A stretch of 54,881 nucleotides of DNA from Clostridia bacterium. GTDB taxonomy: Bacteria > Bacillota > Clostridia > Christensenellales > Borkfalkiaceae. This document shows, piece after piece, positions 1 to 7,615 of this stretch. The position numbers were made by a program, and so were the translations under genes. Below the pieces are notes generated by a model. That model was not told where the DNA came from. It searched no databases and worked only from the letters and a program-made list of their open reading frames with translations. Where the stretch lies: the NCBI GenBank assembly GCA_900767815.1, contig CAAGAM010000116.1:1-54881 (forward strand). Direction: 5' to 3'. Position 1 is the first letter of the stretch; each line of letters begins with the position of its first letter.

Positions 1-31
1 ACTCTTTCCCTACACGACGCTCTTCCGATCT
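1..31 (+). other. Illumina TruSeq adapter remnant (not genomic)
   Basis: The first 31 bases match the 3' part of the universal Illumina TruSeq read-1 adapter and end in ACACGACGCTCTTCCGATCT. The identity comes from recall of the adapter sequence; the match is exact over the whole stretch. Genomic sequence therefore begins at about base 32. This is library contamination left at a contig end and should be trimmed. Confidence 0.97.
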
Positions 32-42
32 TGAAACGTCAT

Positions 43-73
43 TTTACCGAATAAAACCATACATTTATATAAT
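43..73 (+). promoter_or_regulatory. weak candidate promoter for ispDF-radA
   Basis: A perfect -10 hexamer TATAAT lies at 68-73, about 55 bases before the ispDF start. The best -35 (TTTACC, 43-48) is poor and 19 bases away, so only the -10 is convincing. Confidence 0.3.
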
Positions 74-128
74 GATATAGCATTTCTTTAAAAGAATACC
101 TTTAACATAAGAGAATATCGGAGGAATT

Positions 129-1274
129 ATGGTAAGCGCGATAATTACATGCGCAGGCACGGGGTCGAGAGCGGGCTTCGGCTACAACAAACTTTTAAAA
201 AACATAGGCGGCATAACGCCGTTTGAAAAAACCGTTTGCGCTTTCGCAAATACGGGATTAGCAGACGAAATTATAATCGTATGTTCGCCCGAAGATGAAG
301 AGATTTTTAAGAAAAAATGTGCCTATAGGTCGATTAACGCGCGTTTTGTGCATGGATCGACAACAAGATTCAAGTCGGTTTTAAACGGGCTTGACGCAGC
401 GAAAGGCGACGTTGTTTTAATTCATGACGGGGCGCGCCCGTTCGTTTCGGAAAGAATAATCAAGGACTGCGTCGATTCGGTTAAGAAATTCGGAACGGGT
501 GTAACCGCCGTTCCCGCAACGGACACGATTTGCGATACCGAAGAAAAAGACGGTGAACGATTTATCGTTTCGTCGTCGAGAAAGGGAAAATTTCTCGTTC
601 AGACCCCGCAAGGTTTTAAAACGGAAGAACTTAAAAAAGCCTTTTCTCTTGTACGCGAAAACGAAGAATTTACCGACGAATCGGGAATTTATACTAAATA
701 TATCGGCAAATCCCGTATCGTCAAGGGAGATATCGCAAACAAAAAACTTACGTATGCGGAAGACTTTGCCGTTTATGAAAATGCGGGCGGAAAGATTTTT
801 GCCGGTACGGGATTCGACCTCCATCTGCTCGTCGAAGGGCGGAAACTTATTCTCGGCGGAATAGAAATTCCGCACACGAAAGGGCTTTTGGGACATAGCG
901 ACGCGGACGTTTTAACGCATGCGATTATGGACGCAATGCTCTCCTCCGCAAGCCTCGGAGACATCGGCAGACACTTCCCCGATACCGACGATAAATACAA
1001 AGGAATTTCAAGCATGATTCTGCTTGAAAACGTTGTCGATTTACTCAACAAGTCGGGCTATAAGCTCATTAACGTGTCTGCTGTCGTTCAGGCGCAAAAG
1101 CCGAAGCTTGCAAAATACGTGGATACGATACGGGCAAATCTCGCCAAAGCGCTGGGGCTTGACGAATGCGCGGTGGGCATAACCTGCACCACTTTGGAAG
1201 GGATAGGCGTAGTCGGCAGAGAGGAAGGAATAGCCGTTCAGGCATACTGCCTCACACAAAAGATAAAGGGATAG
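129..1274 (+). CDS. ispDF: bifunctional IspD/IspF (MEP pathway, fused)
   Basis: A 381-residue fusion of two enzymes of non-mevalonate isoprenoid synthesis. The N-terminal part (about 1-219) is 2-C-methyl-D-erythritol 4-phosphate cytidylyltransferase, with the nucleotide-binding motif AGTGSRAGFGYNK (9-21), LIHDGARPF near 97-105 and QTPQGF near 158. The C-terminal part (from about 222) is 2-C-methyl-D-erythritol 2,4-cyclodiphosphate synthase, with GTGFDLH (226-232), HSDADV and a histidine at 264; D230, H232 and H264 have the spacing of the IspF metal ligands. The start is set by CGGAGGAATT directly before ATG. The middle enzyme (IspE) is not encoded here. radA follows 39 bases downstream; ispD, ispF and radA are also close neighbours in Bacillus. 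A copy of the dispersed 17-bp motif lies in frame at 322-338 and encodes AYRSIN in a variable part of IspD. Confidence 0.96.
   Translation: MVSAIITCAGTGSRAGFGYNKLLKNIGGITPFEKTVCAFANTGLADEIIIVCSPEDEEIFKKKCAYRSINARFVHGSTTRFKSVLNGLDAAKGDVVLIHDGARPFVSERIIKDCVDSVKKFGTGVTAVPATDTICDTEEKDGERFIVSSSRKGKFLVQTPQGFKTEELKKAFSLVRENEEFTDESGIYTKYIGKSRIVKGDIANKKLTYAEDFAVYENAGGKIFAGTGFDLHLLVEGRKLILGGIEIPHTKGLLGHSDADVLTHAIMDAMLSSASLGDIGRHFPDTDDKYKGISSMILLENVVDLLNKSGYKLINVSAVVQAQKPKLAKYVDTIRANLAKALGLDECAVGITCTTLEGIGVVGREEGIAVQAYCLTQKIKG
322..338 (+). repeat. dispersed 17-bp motif, copy inside ispDF
   Basis: CCTATAGGTCGATTAAC, one mismatch from the motif CCTATAAGTCGATTAAC that recurs in this window. It is in frame within the IspD part (AYRSIN). 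Confidence 0.6.
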
Positions 1275-1313
1275 AACGCACTTTTTTTACGTGCGTAAAA
1301 TAAGGGATAAACT

Positions 1314-2684
1314 ATGGCTAAAAATAAAATCACGTCAAAATACGTATGCTCCGAATGCGGCGCGGTTACGCCCGGGTGGCTCGGAAGATGCCCCTCCTGC
1401 GGGAAATTCGGAACGATTAACGAAGAAATAGAAGAAACCGTTACCGTTACGGAAAAATCATCGAGAAAACCGACTTACGAAAAACCCGTTCCCCTTTCCG
1501 AAGTAGAACACGAACAGCTCACCAGGATAGATTCGGGCATAGACGAACTTAATACGGTACTCGGAGGCGGAATAGTCCCATCGTCGTTAGTGCTTATCGG
1601 CGGAGACCCGGGAATAGGAAAATCGACCGTAATGACGCAGGTCGCATGCACTCTTTCGGAAAAATACAAAGTGCTTTACGCTTCCGCGGAAGAAAGTCGC
1701 GCGCAGGTTAAAATGCGCTGCAATCGTCTCGGCGAAAAATCGGATAAGCTCATGCTTATGAACGAAACCTGCCTCGATAATATAATCGAAGAAGCGGAAA
1801 ATTACGATTTTCTTATAGTAGACTCGATTCAAGCCGTTTATCTCAGCGATTTAAGCGGCTCGTCGGGAACGGTTGGGCAGGTTAAAGAATGCGCTTCGCG
1901 CCTTATGCGTTTTGCTAAATTGACAAAAACAACCGTTTTCATAGTCGGTCACGTAACGAAAGAAGGAGCGATCGCTGGACCTAAGGTGCTTGAACATATC
2001 ATGGACACCGTTTTGTATTTCGAAGGTCAGCCTCAGGATAATTATAAACTACTCCGCGCCGTTAAAAACAGATTCGGTTCGGCGCAGGAAGTCGGGGTTT
2101 TCGAAATGCGCGAAGACGGAATTCACGGAGTTAAGGACTATAACGGAATTTTCGTCTCCGAAGAACGCGGAAAAGAACCCGGAAGCCTTGTAACTCCGTC
2201 GATTTCGGGCAACAGATGCATGCCCGTGGAAATTCAGACGCTTTTATCGAAAACGGTTTTCGGAATGCCCCGGAGAATGCCCTTAGGACTAGATTATAAC
2301 AGAACGATGCTTATTTTAGCAGTTCTCGAAAAACGTGCATATATGCCCTTTTATACATTCGACGTTTACGTAACCGTAATGGGCGGGCTTAAACTCACCG
2401 AGCCTTCGAGCGACCTTGCCGTCGCGCTCGCCTTAGCAAGTTCATACAAAAACGAAGCCGTCGCGGGAGACGTGTGCGCCTTCGGCGAAATAGGTTTAAC
2501 AGGCGAAATCCGCCCCGTAACGCAAGCCGAAAAGAGGGTTGACACCGCGATAAAATTGGGATATAAAAAAGTACTTCTCCCCGCCCGCAACGCCGAACAT
2601 CTCGAGAAGTATGCTAAAAAAATCGAAATAATCCCGATAAAGCACATTTACCAGGCAATAAAATATCTCTTCAACGAAAAATAA
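1314..2684 (+). CDS. radA: DNA repair protein RadA
   Basis: 456 residues, full length for RadA (Sms), a RecA-like ATPase that drives branch migration of recombination intermediates and so supports repair and transformation. An N-terminal C4 zinc finger is formed by C12, C15, C26 and C29. The Walker A motif GGDPGIGKST lies at about 96-105, the RadA-specific KNRFG motif at about 251-255, and the C-terminal third is the Lon-protease-like domain (TEPSSDLAVALALASS, GEIGLTGEIRPV). A modest RBS (AAGGGATAAACT) precedes ATG. The gene follows ispDF closely and ends at a strong bidirectional terminator, so the two are probably one transcript. Confidence 0.97.
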   Translation: MAKNKITSKYVCSECGAVTPGWLGRCPSCGKFGTINEEIEETVTVTEKSSRKPTYEKPVPLSEVEHEQLTRIDSGIDELNTVLGGGIVPSSLVLIGGDPGIGKSTVMTQVACTLSEKYKVLYASAEESRAQVKMRCNRLGEKSDKLMLMNETCLDNIIEEAENYDFLIVDSIQAVYLSDLSGSSGTVGQVKECASRLMRFAKLTKTTVFIVGHVTKEGAIAGPKVLEHIMDTVLYFEGQPQDNYKLLRAVKNRFGSAQEVGVFEMREDGIHGVKDYNGIFVSEERGKEPGSLVTPSISGNRCMPVEIQTLLSKTVFGMPRRMPLGLDYNRTMLILAVLEKRAYMPFYTFDVYVTVMGGLKLTEPSSDLAVALALASSYKNEAVAGDVCAFGEIGLTGEIRPVTQAEKRVDTAIKLGYKKVLLPARNAEHLEKYAKKIEIIPIKHIYQAIKYLFNEK

Positions 2685-2700
2685 AATGTTAAATTATAAA

Positions 2701-2757
2701 ACGGCAAACGCCTTGCTTCCCTATCTCGGAAACAGCGGCGTTTGCCGTATTTTTTAT
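2701..2757. terminator. bidirectional intrinsic terminator between radA and trxA
   Basis: A 12-bp perfect stem pairs 2701-2712 (ACGGCAAACGCC) with 2737-2748, followed by ATTTTTTAT on the + strand and a T-rich run on the - strand. It sits between the convergent radA (+) and trxA (-) genes and can end both. Confidence 0.9.
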
Positions 2758-2768
2758 CAAAAGTTTTG

Positions 2769-3098
2769 TCAACCGATGTATTTTATAAGCATTTCGCTTA
2801 TTTCCGCAGACGACGATAAGCCGACGGATTTTTCCTTTATTTCGCCGCCGACGAAAACCATCAGCGTGGGTATGCTCGAAATTCCGTATTTTATAGCCGT
2901 TTTTTCGCATTCGTCCACGTTGACTTTGACGACTTTTGCTTTGCCCGCGATATCGGGCAGAATTTCATGAAGTACTTCGCCCTGCATTCTGCACGGCATG
3001 CACCACGTTGCCCAGAAATCGACGAGAACGGGCTTGTCCGATTTTAAAACTTCCGTTTCGAACTCGTCGTCCAAAACGTTTATAATCTGTTCTTCCAT
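2769..3098 (-). CDS. trxA: thioredoxin with a CMPC active site
   Basis: 109 residues, the standard size of a cytoplasmic thioredoxin, which reduces protein disulfides. The redox centre is FWATWCMPCRMQ (Cys33, Cys36). The residue after the first Cys is Met instead of the usual Gly (CGPC), which should alter redox potential or partner choice. The conserved cis-Pro region is present (SSIPTLMVF). The RBS AAGGAG lies 9 bases before ATG. It is the last gene of the minus-strand hslU-hisS group and abuts the bidirectional terminator. A dedicated thioredoxin-like protein of narrower specificity remains possible. Confidence 0.93.
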   Translation of the reverse strand: MEEQIINVLDDEFETEVLKSDKPVLVDFWATWCMPCRMQGEVLHEILPDIAGKAKVVKVNVDECEKTAIKYGISSIPTLMVFVGGEIKEKSVGLSSSAEISEMLIKYIG

Positions 3099-3181
3099 AG
3101 TTTATATCTCCTTAGTGTTTTCATAGTTCCAAAAGGGGTTGCAACCCGAAAAGAACTGCTCTTCTTTTAATAGTCTGTGCG

Positions 3182-4429
3182 TTATTTGGCGAAATATGAC
3201 GAAATATCCGAAATTTTTATTTCGGTGAGTTTTCCGTCCGCCATATTCTTTATCTGCGCGACTCCCGTCAAAAGTTCGTTATCGCCAAGCGTTACGACGT
3301 TTTCCGCGCGGATTTTATCGGCATACTTAAACTGAGCTTTGATTCCTCTGCCCGCATGATCGATTTCGGCTTTAACGCCCTTATCGCGAAGCTCGGAGGC
3401 GATTTCAAAGGCCTTTTTGTAAGCTTCGTCGCCCATGGAAGCGATGTAAAGTTTGACGTTTTCATGCATCGGGATAACGACGTTTTCGGCTTCCATAAGC
3501 ATTAAAAGACGCTCGATCCCCATGCCGAAACCTACGCCGCACGTCGGCGTTCCGCCGAGCTCGGAAATAAGATTATCGTATCTTCCGCCGCCGCAGACGG
3601 TTCCTTGCGAACCGAGAGCCGTGGTTACAAACTCGAAAACGGTTTTAGTGTAATAATCGAGTCCGCGGACGATAAACGGATTGATTTCGTAAGCAACTCC
3701 GCAATCGGTTAAAAGCTCCTGAAGCTTTTTAAAGTGAGAAGAACAATCGTCGCAAAGATAATCGACTATCTTCGGCGCGTCCTTGCACAAAGCCTTGCAA
3801 CCCTCTTCTTTGCAATCGAGAATACGAAGAGGATTTTTATAATACCTCTCGCGGCAGGTGGGGCAAAGCTTATCGAGCTTATCGGCAAAATATCCCTTCA
3901 AAGCCTCGTTATATTTCTTTCTGCATTCGGGGCAACCCATGCTGTTGATATAAAGCTTAACCGAAAGCCCGCACTTTTTAAGCACGGTGTAAGCAAGCTT
4001 GATAACTTCCGCGTCGGTGTCCGCACCCGCTCCGCCGTAAACTTCCACGCCGAACTGATGATGTTCGCGGAGCCTGCCCTTCTGCGGGTTTTCATAACGG
4101 AAAACGGGGGTTATATAATACATTTTAAGCGGCATAGCGTTGTTGAAAAGTCCGTTTTCGATAAAACTTCTCGCAACTCCCGCCGTTCCCTCGGGCTTTA
4201 AAGTAATGCTTCTTTCGCCCTTATCGAGGAAAGTGTACATTTCCTTGTTGACTATATCCGTCGTGTCGCCCACGCCGCGCAAAAACAGCTCGGTATGCTC
4301 GAACGTAGGCGTTCTTATCTCGTTAAGGCAATATAAATCAGCCGTTTCTCTGGCAATTCTCTCAACGTAATGCCACTTGTAACTTTCGAAAGGCAAAACG
4401 TCTTTCGTTCCCTTCGGTATATTTATCAT
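3182..4429 (-). CDS. hisS: histidyl-tRNA synthetase
   Basis: 415 residues, normal length for bacterial HisRS, a class II synthetase charging tRNA-His. It carries motif 2 (VFRYENPQKGRLREHHQFG), the histidine-specific LDYYTKTVFEF and motif 3 (GVGFGMGIERLLML), followed by the C-terminal anticodon-binding domain. Between motif 2 and the HisA motif it has a Cys-rich insertion (roughly residues 165-235) with CPEC, CPTC and CDDC pairs, a feature I recall from other Clostridia HisRS. AGAGGA precedes ATG. The gene starts 13 bases after hslU ends, so it is probably cotranscribed with hslVU. No T-box is visible upstream. Confidence 0.97.
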   Translation of the reverse strand: MINIPKGTKDVLPFESYKWHYVERIARETADLYCLNEIRTPTFEHTELFLRGVGDTTDIVNKEMYTFLDKGERSITLKPEGTAGVARSFIENGLFNNAMPLKMYYITPVFRYENPQKGRLREHHQFGVEVYGGAGADTDAEVIKLAYTVLKKCGLSVKLYINSMGCPECRKKYNEALKGYFADKLDKLCPTCRERYYKNPLRILDCKEEGCKALCKDAPKIVDYLCDDCSSHFKKLQELLTDCGVAYEINPFIVRGLDYYTKTVFEFVTTALGSQGTVCGGGRYDNLISELGGTPTCGVGFGMGIERLLMLMEAENVVIPMHENVKLYIASMGDEAYKKAFEIASELRDKGVKAEIDHAGRGIKAQFKYADKIRAENVVTLGDNELLTGVAQIKNMADGKLTEIKISDISSYFAK

Positions 4430-4442
4430 CTTTGCGTCCTCT

Positions 4443-5753
4443 TTATAAAATGTATTTCTTTACGCTCTGCCCGGCGATCACTTCCGACAAATGCTCTTCG
4501 ACGTATTTTTCGTCAACGACTACTTTCGTAAGCGGAATATCTCCGCCCGCGTTGAACGAAATATCCTCTAAAAGATTTTCCATGACGGTGTGAAGCCGTC
4601 TTGCGCCGATATCTTCGCTCGTCGCGTTGATTTCGGCGGATATTTCAGCTATTTTCGCGATTGCGTCCGCTGTGAATTCAAGCTCGATGTTATCGACGGC
4701 AAGAAGATGGGCATACTGCGAAGTTATGGCGTTTTGCGGTATCGTGAGAATGTTTATGAAATCTTCTTTCGTGAGGGGCTGAAGCTCGACCTTTATCGGA
4801 AATCTGCCCTGAAGCTCGGGGATAAGATCCTCGACGGCGGAAACGTGGAACGCGCCCGCCGCGATGAACAGAATGTAATCGGTTTTGACCATTCCGTACT
4901 TGGTGTTTACCGACGAACCTTCGACGATAGGCAGAATATCTCTCTGAACGCCCTCTCTCGAAACGTCCTGTCCGCTCGTTTTGCCGCCGCTTGCTATTTT
5001 ATCTATTTCGTCGATAAATATTATTCCCTCTTCTTCCGCTCTTCTCACGGCTTCCGTTTTCACGGCGTCGTTATCGATGAGCTTGTCGCTCTCCTCCGCA
5101 ACGATGATGTTCATCGCTTCTCTTACCGAGATTTTTCTGCGCTTGCGCTTTTTTGGCATCATGTCGCCGAAAATCGAACCGAGAGATATTTCCGCGCTCA
5201 TTCCGTTCATGAGTTCAAGCGGCTTGTTTTCTTCCGCAACGTCGATTTCGATCGTGAATTTATCGTAATCGCCTTTCTGAAGCCCTCTTAAAACTTCCGC
5301 TTCCCATTCGTCCTTGGGTTTATCTCCGCGCTCGGTTTTTAAAGCTTCGGTTAAAACCGACAAGATTTTCTTTTCGGCGGTTGCCGTTGCGCGCTTGGAT
5401 ACGACGGCGAACTGCTCGTCTTTAACCATGCGATAGCTTGCTTCGACAAGGTCGCGAATCATAGATTCGACGTCTCTGCCGACGTAACCGACTTCGGTAT
5501 ACTTCGTCGCTTCGACCTTTATAAAAGGAGCTTTGACGAGTTTTGCGAGCCTTCTCGCGATTTCCGTTTTACCTACGCCCGTCGGTCCTTTCATAATTAT
5601 ATTTTTGGGCGTAATCTCCTCGCGGAGTTCGGGAGACAGCATGCTTCTTCTGTAACGGTTGCGAAGCGCTACCGCTACGGCGCGTTTCGCCTCGCCCTGA
5701 CCTATGATGTATTTATCTAATTCCTTAACTATTTCTCTTGGGCTTAAATCCAT
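4443..5753 (-). CDS. hslU: HslU, ATPase subunit of the HslVU protease
   Basis: 436 residues. AAA+ unfoldase (ClpY) that feeds substrates to HslV in the cytoplasm. Walker A is GPTGVGKT (56-63); Walker B is GIIFIDEIDKIA near residue 250; the pore motif lies in EVGYVGRDVESM. The C-terminus ends in KKYIL, matching the hydrophobic tail that docks into HslV in characterised HslU proteins. It lies 12 bases downstream of hslV in the same operon. The order trmFO-hslV-hslU is that of Bacillus but without xerC between trmFO and hslV. Confidence 0.97.
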   Translation of the reverse strand: MDLSPREIVKELDKYIIGQGEAKRAVAVALRNRYRRSMLSPELREEITPKNIIMKGPTGVGKTEIARRLAKLVKAPFIKVEATKYTEVGYVGRDVESMIRDLVEASYRMVKDEQFAVVSKRATATAEKKILSVLTEALKTERGDKPKDEWEAEVLRGLQKGDYDKFTIEIDVAEENKPLELMNGMSAEISLGSIFGDMMPKKRKRRKISVREAMNIIVAEESDKLIDNDAVKTEAVRRAEEEGIIFIDEIDKIASGGKTSGQDVSREGVQRDILPIVEGSSVNTKYGMVKTDYILFIAAGAFHVSAVEDLIPELQGRFPIKVELQPLTKEDFINILTIPQNAITSQYAHLLAVDNIELEFTADAIAKIAEISAEINATSEDIGARRLHTVMENLLEDISFNAGGDIPLTKVVVDEKYVEEHLSEVIAGQSVKKYIL

Positions 5754-5765
5754 TTTTACGCCTCC

Positions 5766-6305
5766 TTACACAACTTCGCAACGAATGTTGTCGTTAGTGA
5801 AAATGCAGATTTCGCTTGCGATTTTCAATGCTTTTTTGGCAACTTCTTCCGCGCTTAAATCGGTTTCTTCAAAAAGCGCTCTCGCAGCCGCGAGCGCGTA
5901 ATTTCCGCCGCTTCCTATTGCGCAGACGTCGCCGTCGGGTTCCATAACGTCGCCCATACCGGAGATAATGAGCAGATTGTTTTTATCCGCGCAGATCATC
6001 ATGGCTTCGAGCTTTCTGCCCGCCTGGTCGCGCCGCCACTGTTCGGCAAGTTCAACCGCGCTTCTTTCGAGGTTGCCCGCATATTTATTGAGCATTGCTT
6101 CGAATCTCTCGCAAAGAGAAAACGCGTCCGCAACGCCGCCCGCAAAACCTATAATAACGTTTCCGTTATAAATTCTTCTTACCTTTTTCGCGCTGTTTTT
6201 GAAAACGACCGATTCGCCCATGGTGACTTGCCCGTCGCCCGCGATGGCGGTGTGACCGTTTTTCCTCACGGCGCAAATGGTTGTACCTTTGAATTCTATA
6301 CTCAT
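5766..6305 (-). CDS. hslV: HslV, peptidase subunit of the HslVU protease
   Basis: 179 residues. Proteasome beta-like threonine peptidase (ClpQ). The mature N-terminus is expected at Thr8, in GTTICAVRKNG, after removal of a 7-residue propeptide MSIEFKG; a short propeptide of this kind is known from Thermotoga HslV. IAGDGQVTMG and IGSGGNYALAAARAL are conserved signatures. The start codon overlaps the trmFO stop (ATGA), which suggests translational coupling. A Thr nucleophile is used here, unlike the Ser of B. subtilis ClpQ. Confidence 0.97.
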   Translation of the reverse strand: MSIEFKGTTICAVRKNGHTAIAGDGQVTMGESVVFKNSAKKVRRIYNGNVIIGFAGGVADAFSLCERFEAMLNKYAGNLERSAVELAEQWRRDQAGRKLEAMMICADKNNLLIISGMGDVMEPDGDVCAIGSGGNYALAAARALFEETDLSAEEVAKKALKIASEICIFTNDNIRCEVV

Positions 6306-7615
6306 AATAAATCTTTTACCTTCTTTATTTCCTCTATAGCTCTTTGGCTTAAAATTCTCTTTTTATCGGCTTTTTTCACCTTTCCGTAAGACACGGGGAG
6401 GGGCGAAAGAATTCCGTAATTGGCGTTCATGGGTTGGAAATCGACGTTTTTCGTCGCGACGTACTCCGAAAGCGCGCCCGTTACGGTGTCCGAATTTACG
6501 GGTAAAGGTTCTTTCCCGGTAAGCCGTCTGTCCATATTTATAGCCGCCATAAGTCCGCTTACCGTACTTTCGACGTAACCTTCAACGCCCGTTATCTGCC
6601 CCGCGAAATACACGCTCGGATGCTTACGCATCGAAAAATCGGAGTTTAAGTTTTCGGGCGAATTTATATATGTGTTTCTGTGCATCACGCCGTAACGCAG
6701 AAATTCCGCGTTTTTAAGAGCGGGAAACATCGAAAAAACTCTTTTCTGTTCGGGGAAAAGCAGATTTGTCTGAAATCCGACGATGTTATATCTTCTTCCC
6801 TCGTTGTCTTCTTTTCTGAGCTGCATGCAGGCGTATGCGCGTGTTCCCGTTTTCGGGTCGGTAAGCCCGACGGGCTTTAAAGGTCCGAACCTGAGAGTGT
6901 CCTCTCCTCGCGCCGCCATAACTTCGACGGGCATGCACCCTTCGAACACTTTTACGTCCTCGAAATCGTGAAGCTCGGCGCGTTTTGCCGTTATCAGTTC
7001 TTTATAAAACGCAAGGTAACCCTCTTTGTCTATAGGACAATTTATGTAATCGCCCACGCCCGCTTCGCCGTATCTGTCCGCAACGAACGCTTCGTTCATA
7101 TCAATCGAATCGCCCGCGATTATCGGCGCGGCGGCGTCGTAAAAATAATAGCCGTTACCCGTGATTTTGCCGATAAACTCGCACAATCCGCCCGTCGTTA
7201 AAGGACCTGTGGCAACGATTACGTTTTCGGAAAGGTCGAAACTTTTAACGTCCTCGCAGATAAACTTTATGTTATCGCATTCTTTAAGCTTTTCGGTTAT
7301 CGCTTCGGCGAATTTATCCCGATCGACGGCGAGAGCCGCGCCCGCAGGGACGCTCGTTTTGTCGGCGCAGTCTATAACCATCGAACCTAAAATGCGCATT
7401 TCTTCTTTTAAAAGTCCGCAGGCGTTTGCGTAAACGTCGTTGCTTTTTAAGGAGTTGGAACAAACCAACTCGCCATATAACGGGCTTTTGTGCGCGGGGG
7501 TGAAGGCTTTCGGTTTAATATCGTAAAGCTCGATATCGTAACCCTTTTTCGCAAGGTAATACGCCGCTTCGCTGCCCGCAAGCCCGCCGCCGATTATTTT
7601 TATTTTATCTTTCAT
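6302..7615 (-). CDS. trmFO: TrmFO, folate/FAD-dependent tRNA U54 methyltransferase
   Basis: 437 residues. Makes ribothymidine at position 54 of tRNA using methylene-tetrahydrofolate and FADH2. The N-terminal FAD motif is IIGGGLAGSEAA (GGGLAG, 9-14). LVCSNSLKS and GQITGVEGYVES are family signatures, and the Cys in FEGCMPVEVMA (about 227) fits the position of the catalytic Cys226 of the B. subtilis enzyme. It overlaps topA upstream and hslV downstream by ATGA, so the three are tightly coupled. Confidence 0.96.
   Translation of the reverse strand: MKDKIKIIGGGLAGSEAAYYLAKKGYDIELYDIKPKAFTPAHKSPLYGELVCSNSLKSNDVYANACGLLKEEMRILGSMVIDCADKTSVPAGAALAVDRDKFAEAITEKLKECDNIKFICEDVKSFDLSENVIVATGPLTTGGLCEFIGKITGNGYYFYDAAAPIIAGDSIDMNEAFVADRYGEAGVGDYINCPIDKEGYLAFYKELITAKRAELHDFEDVKVFEGCMPVEVMAARGEDTLRFGPLKPVGLTDPKTGTRAYACMQLRKEDNEGRRYNIVGFQTNLLFPEQKRVFSMFPALKNAEFLRYGVMHRNTYINSPENLNSDFSMRKHPSVYFAGQITGVEGYVESTVSGLMAAINMDRRLTGKEPLPVNSDTVTGALSEYVATKNVDFQPMNANYGILSPLPVSYGKVKKADKKRILSQRAIEEIKKVKDLL

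Noticed and set aside
3125..3160. GGGTTGCAACCC hairpin between hisS and trxA as a terminator
   Set aside because: The loop would have only two bases and the T run is interrupted; not convincing.
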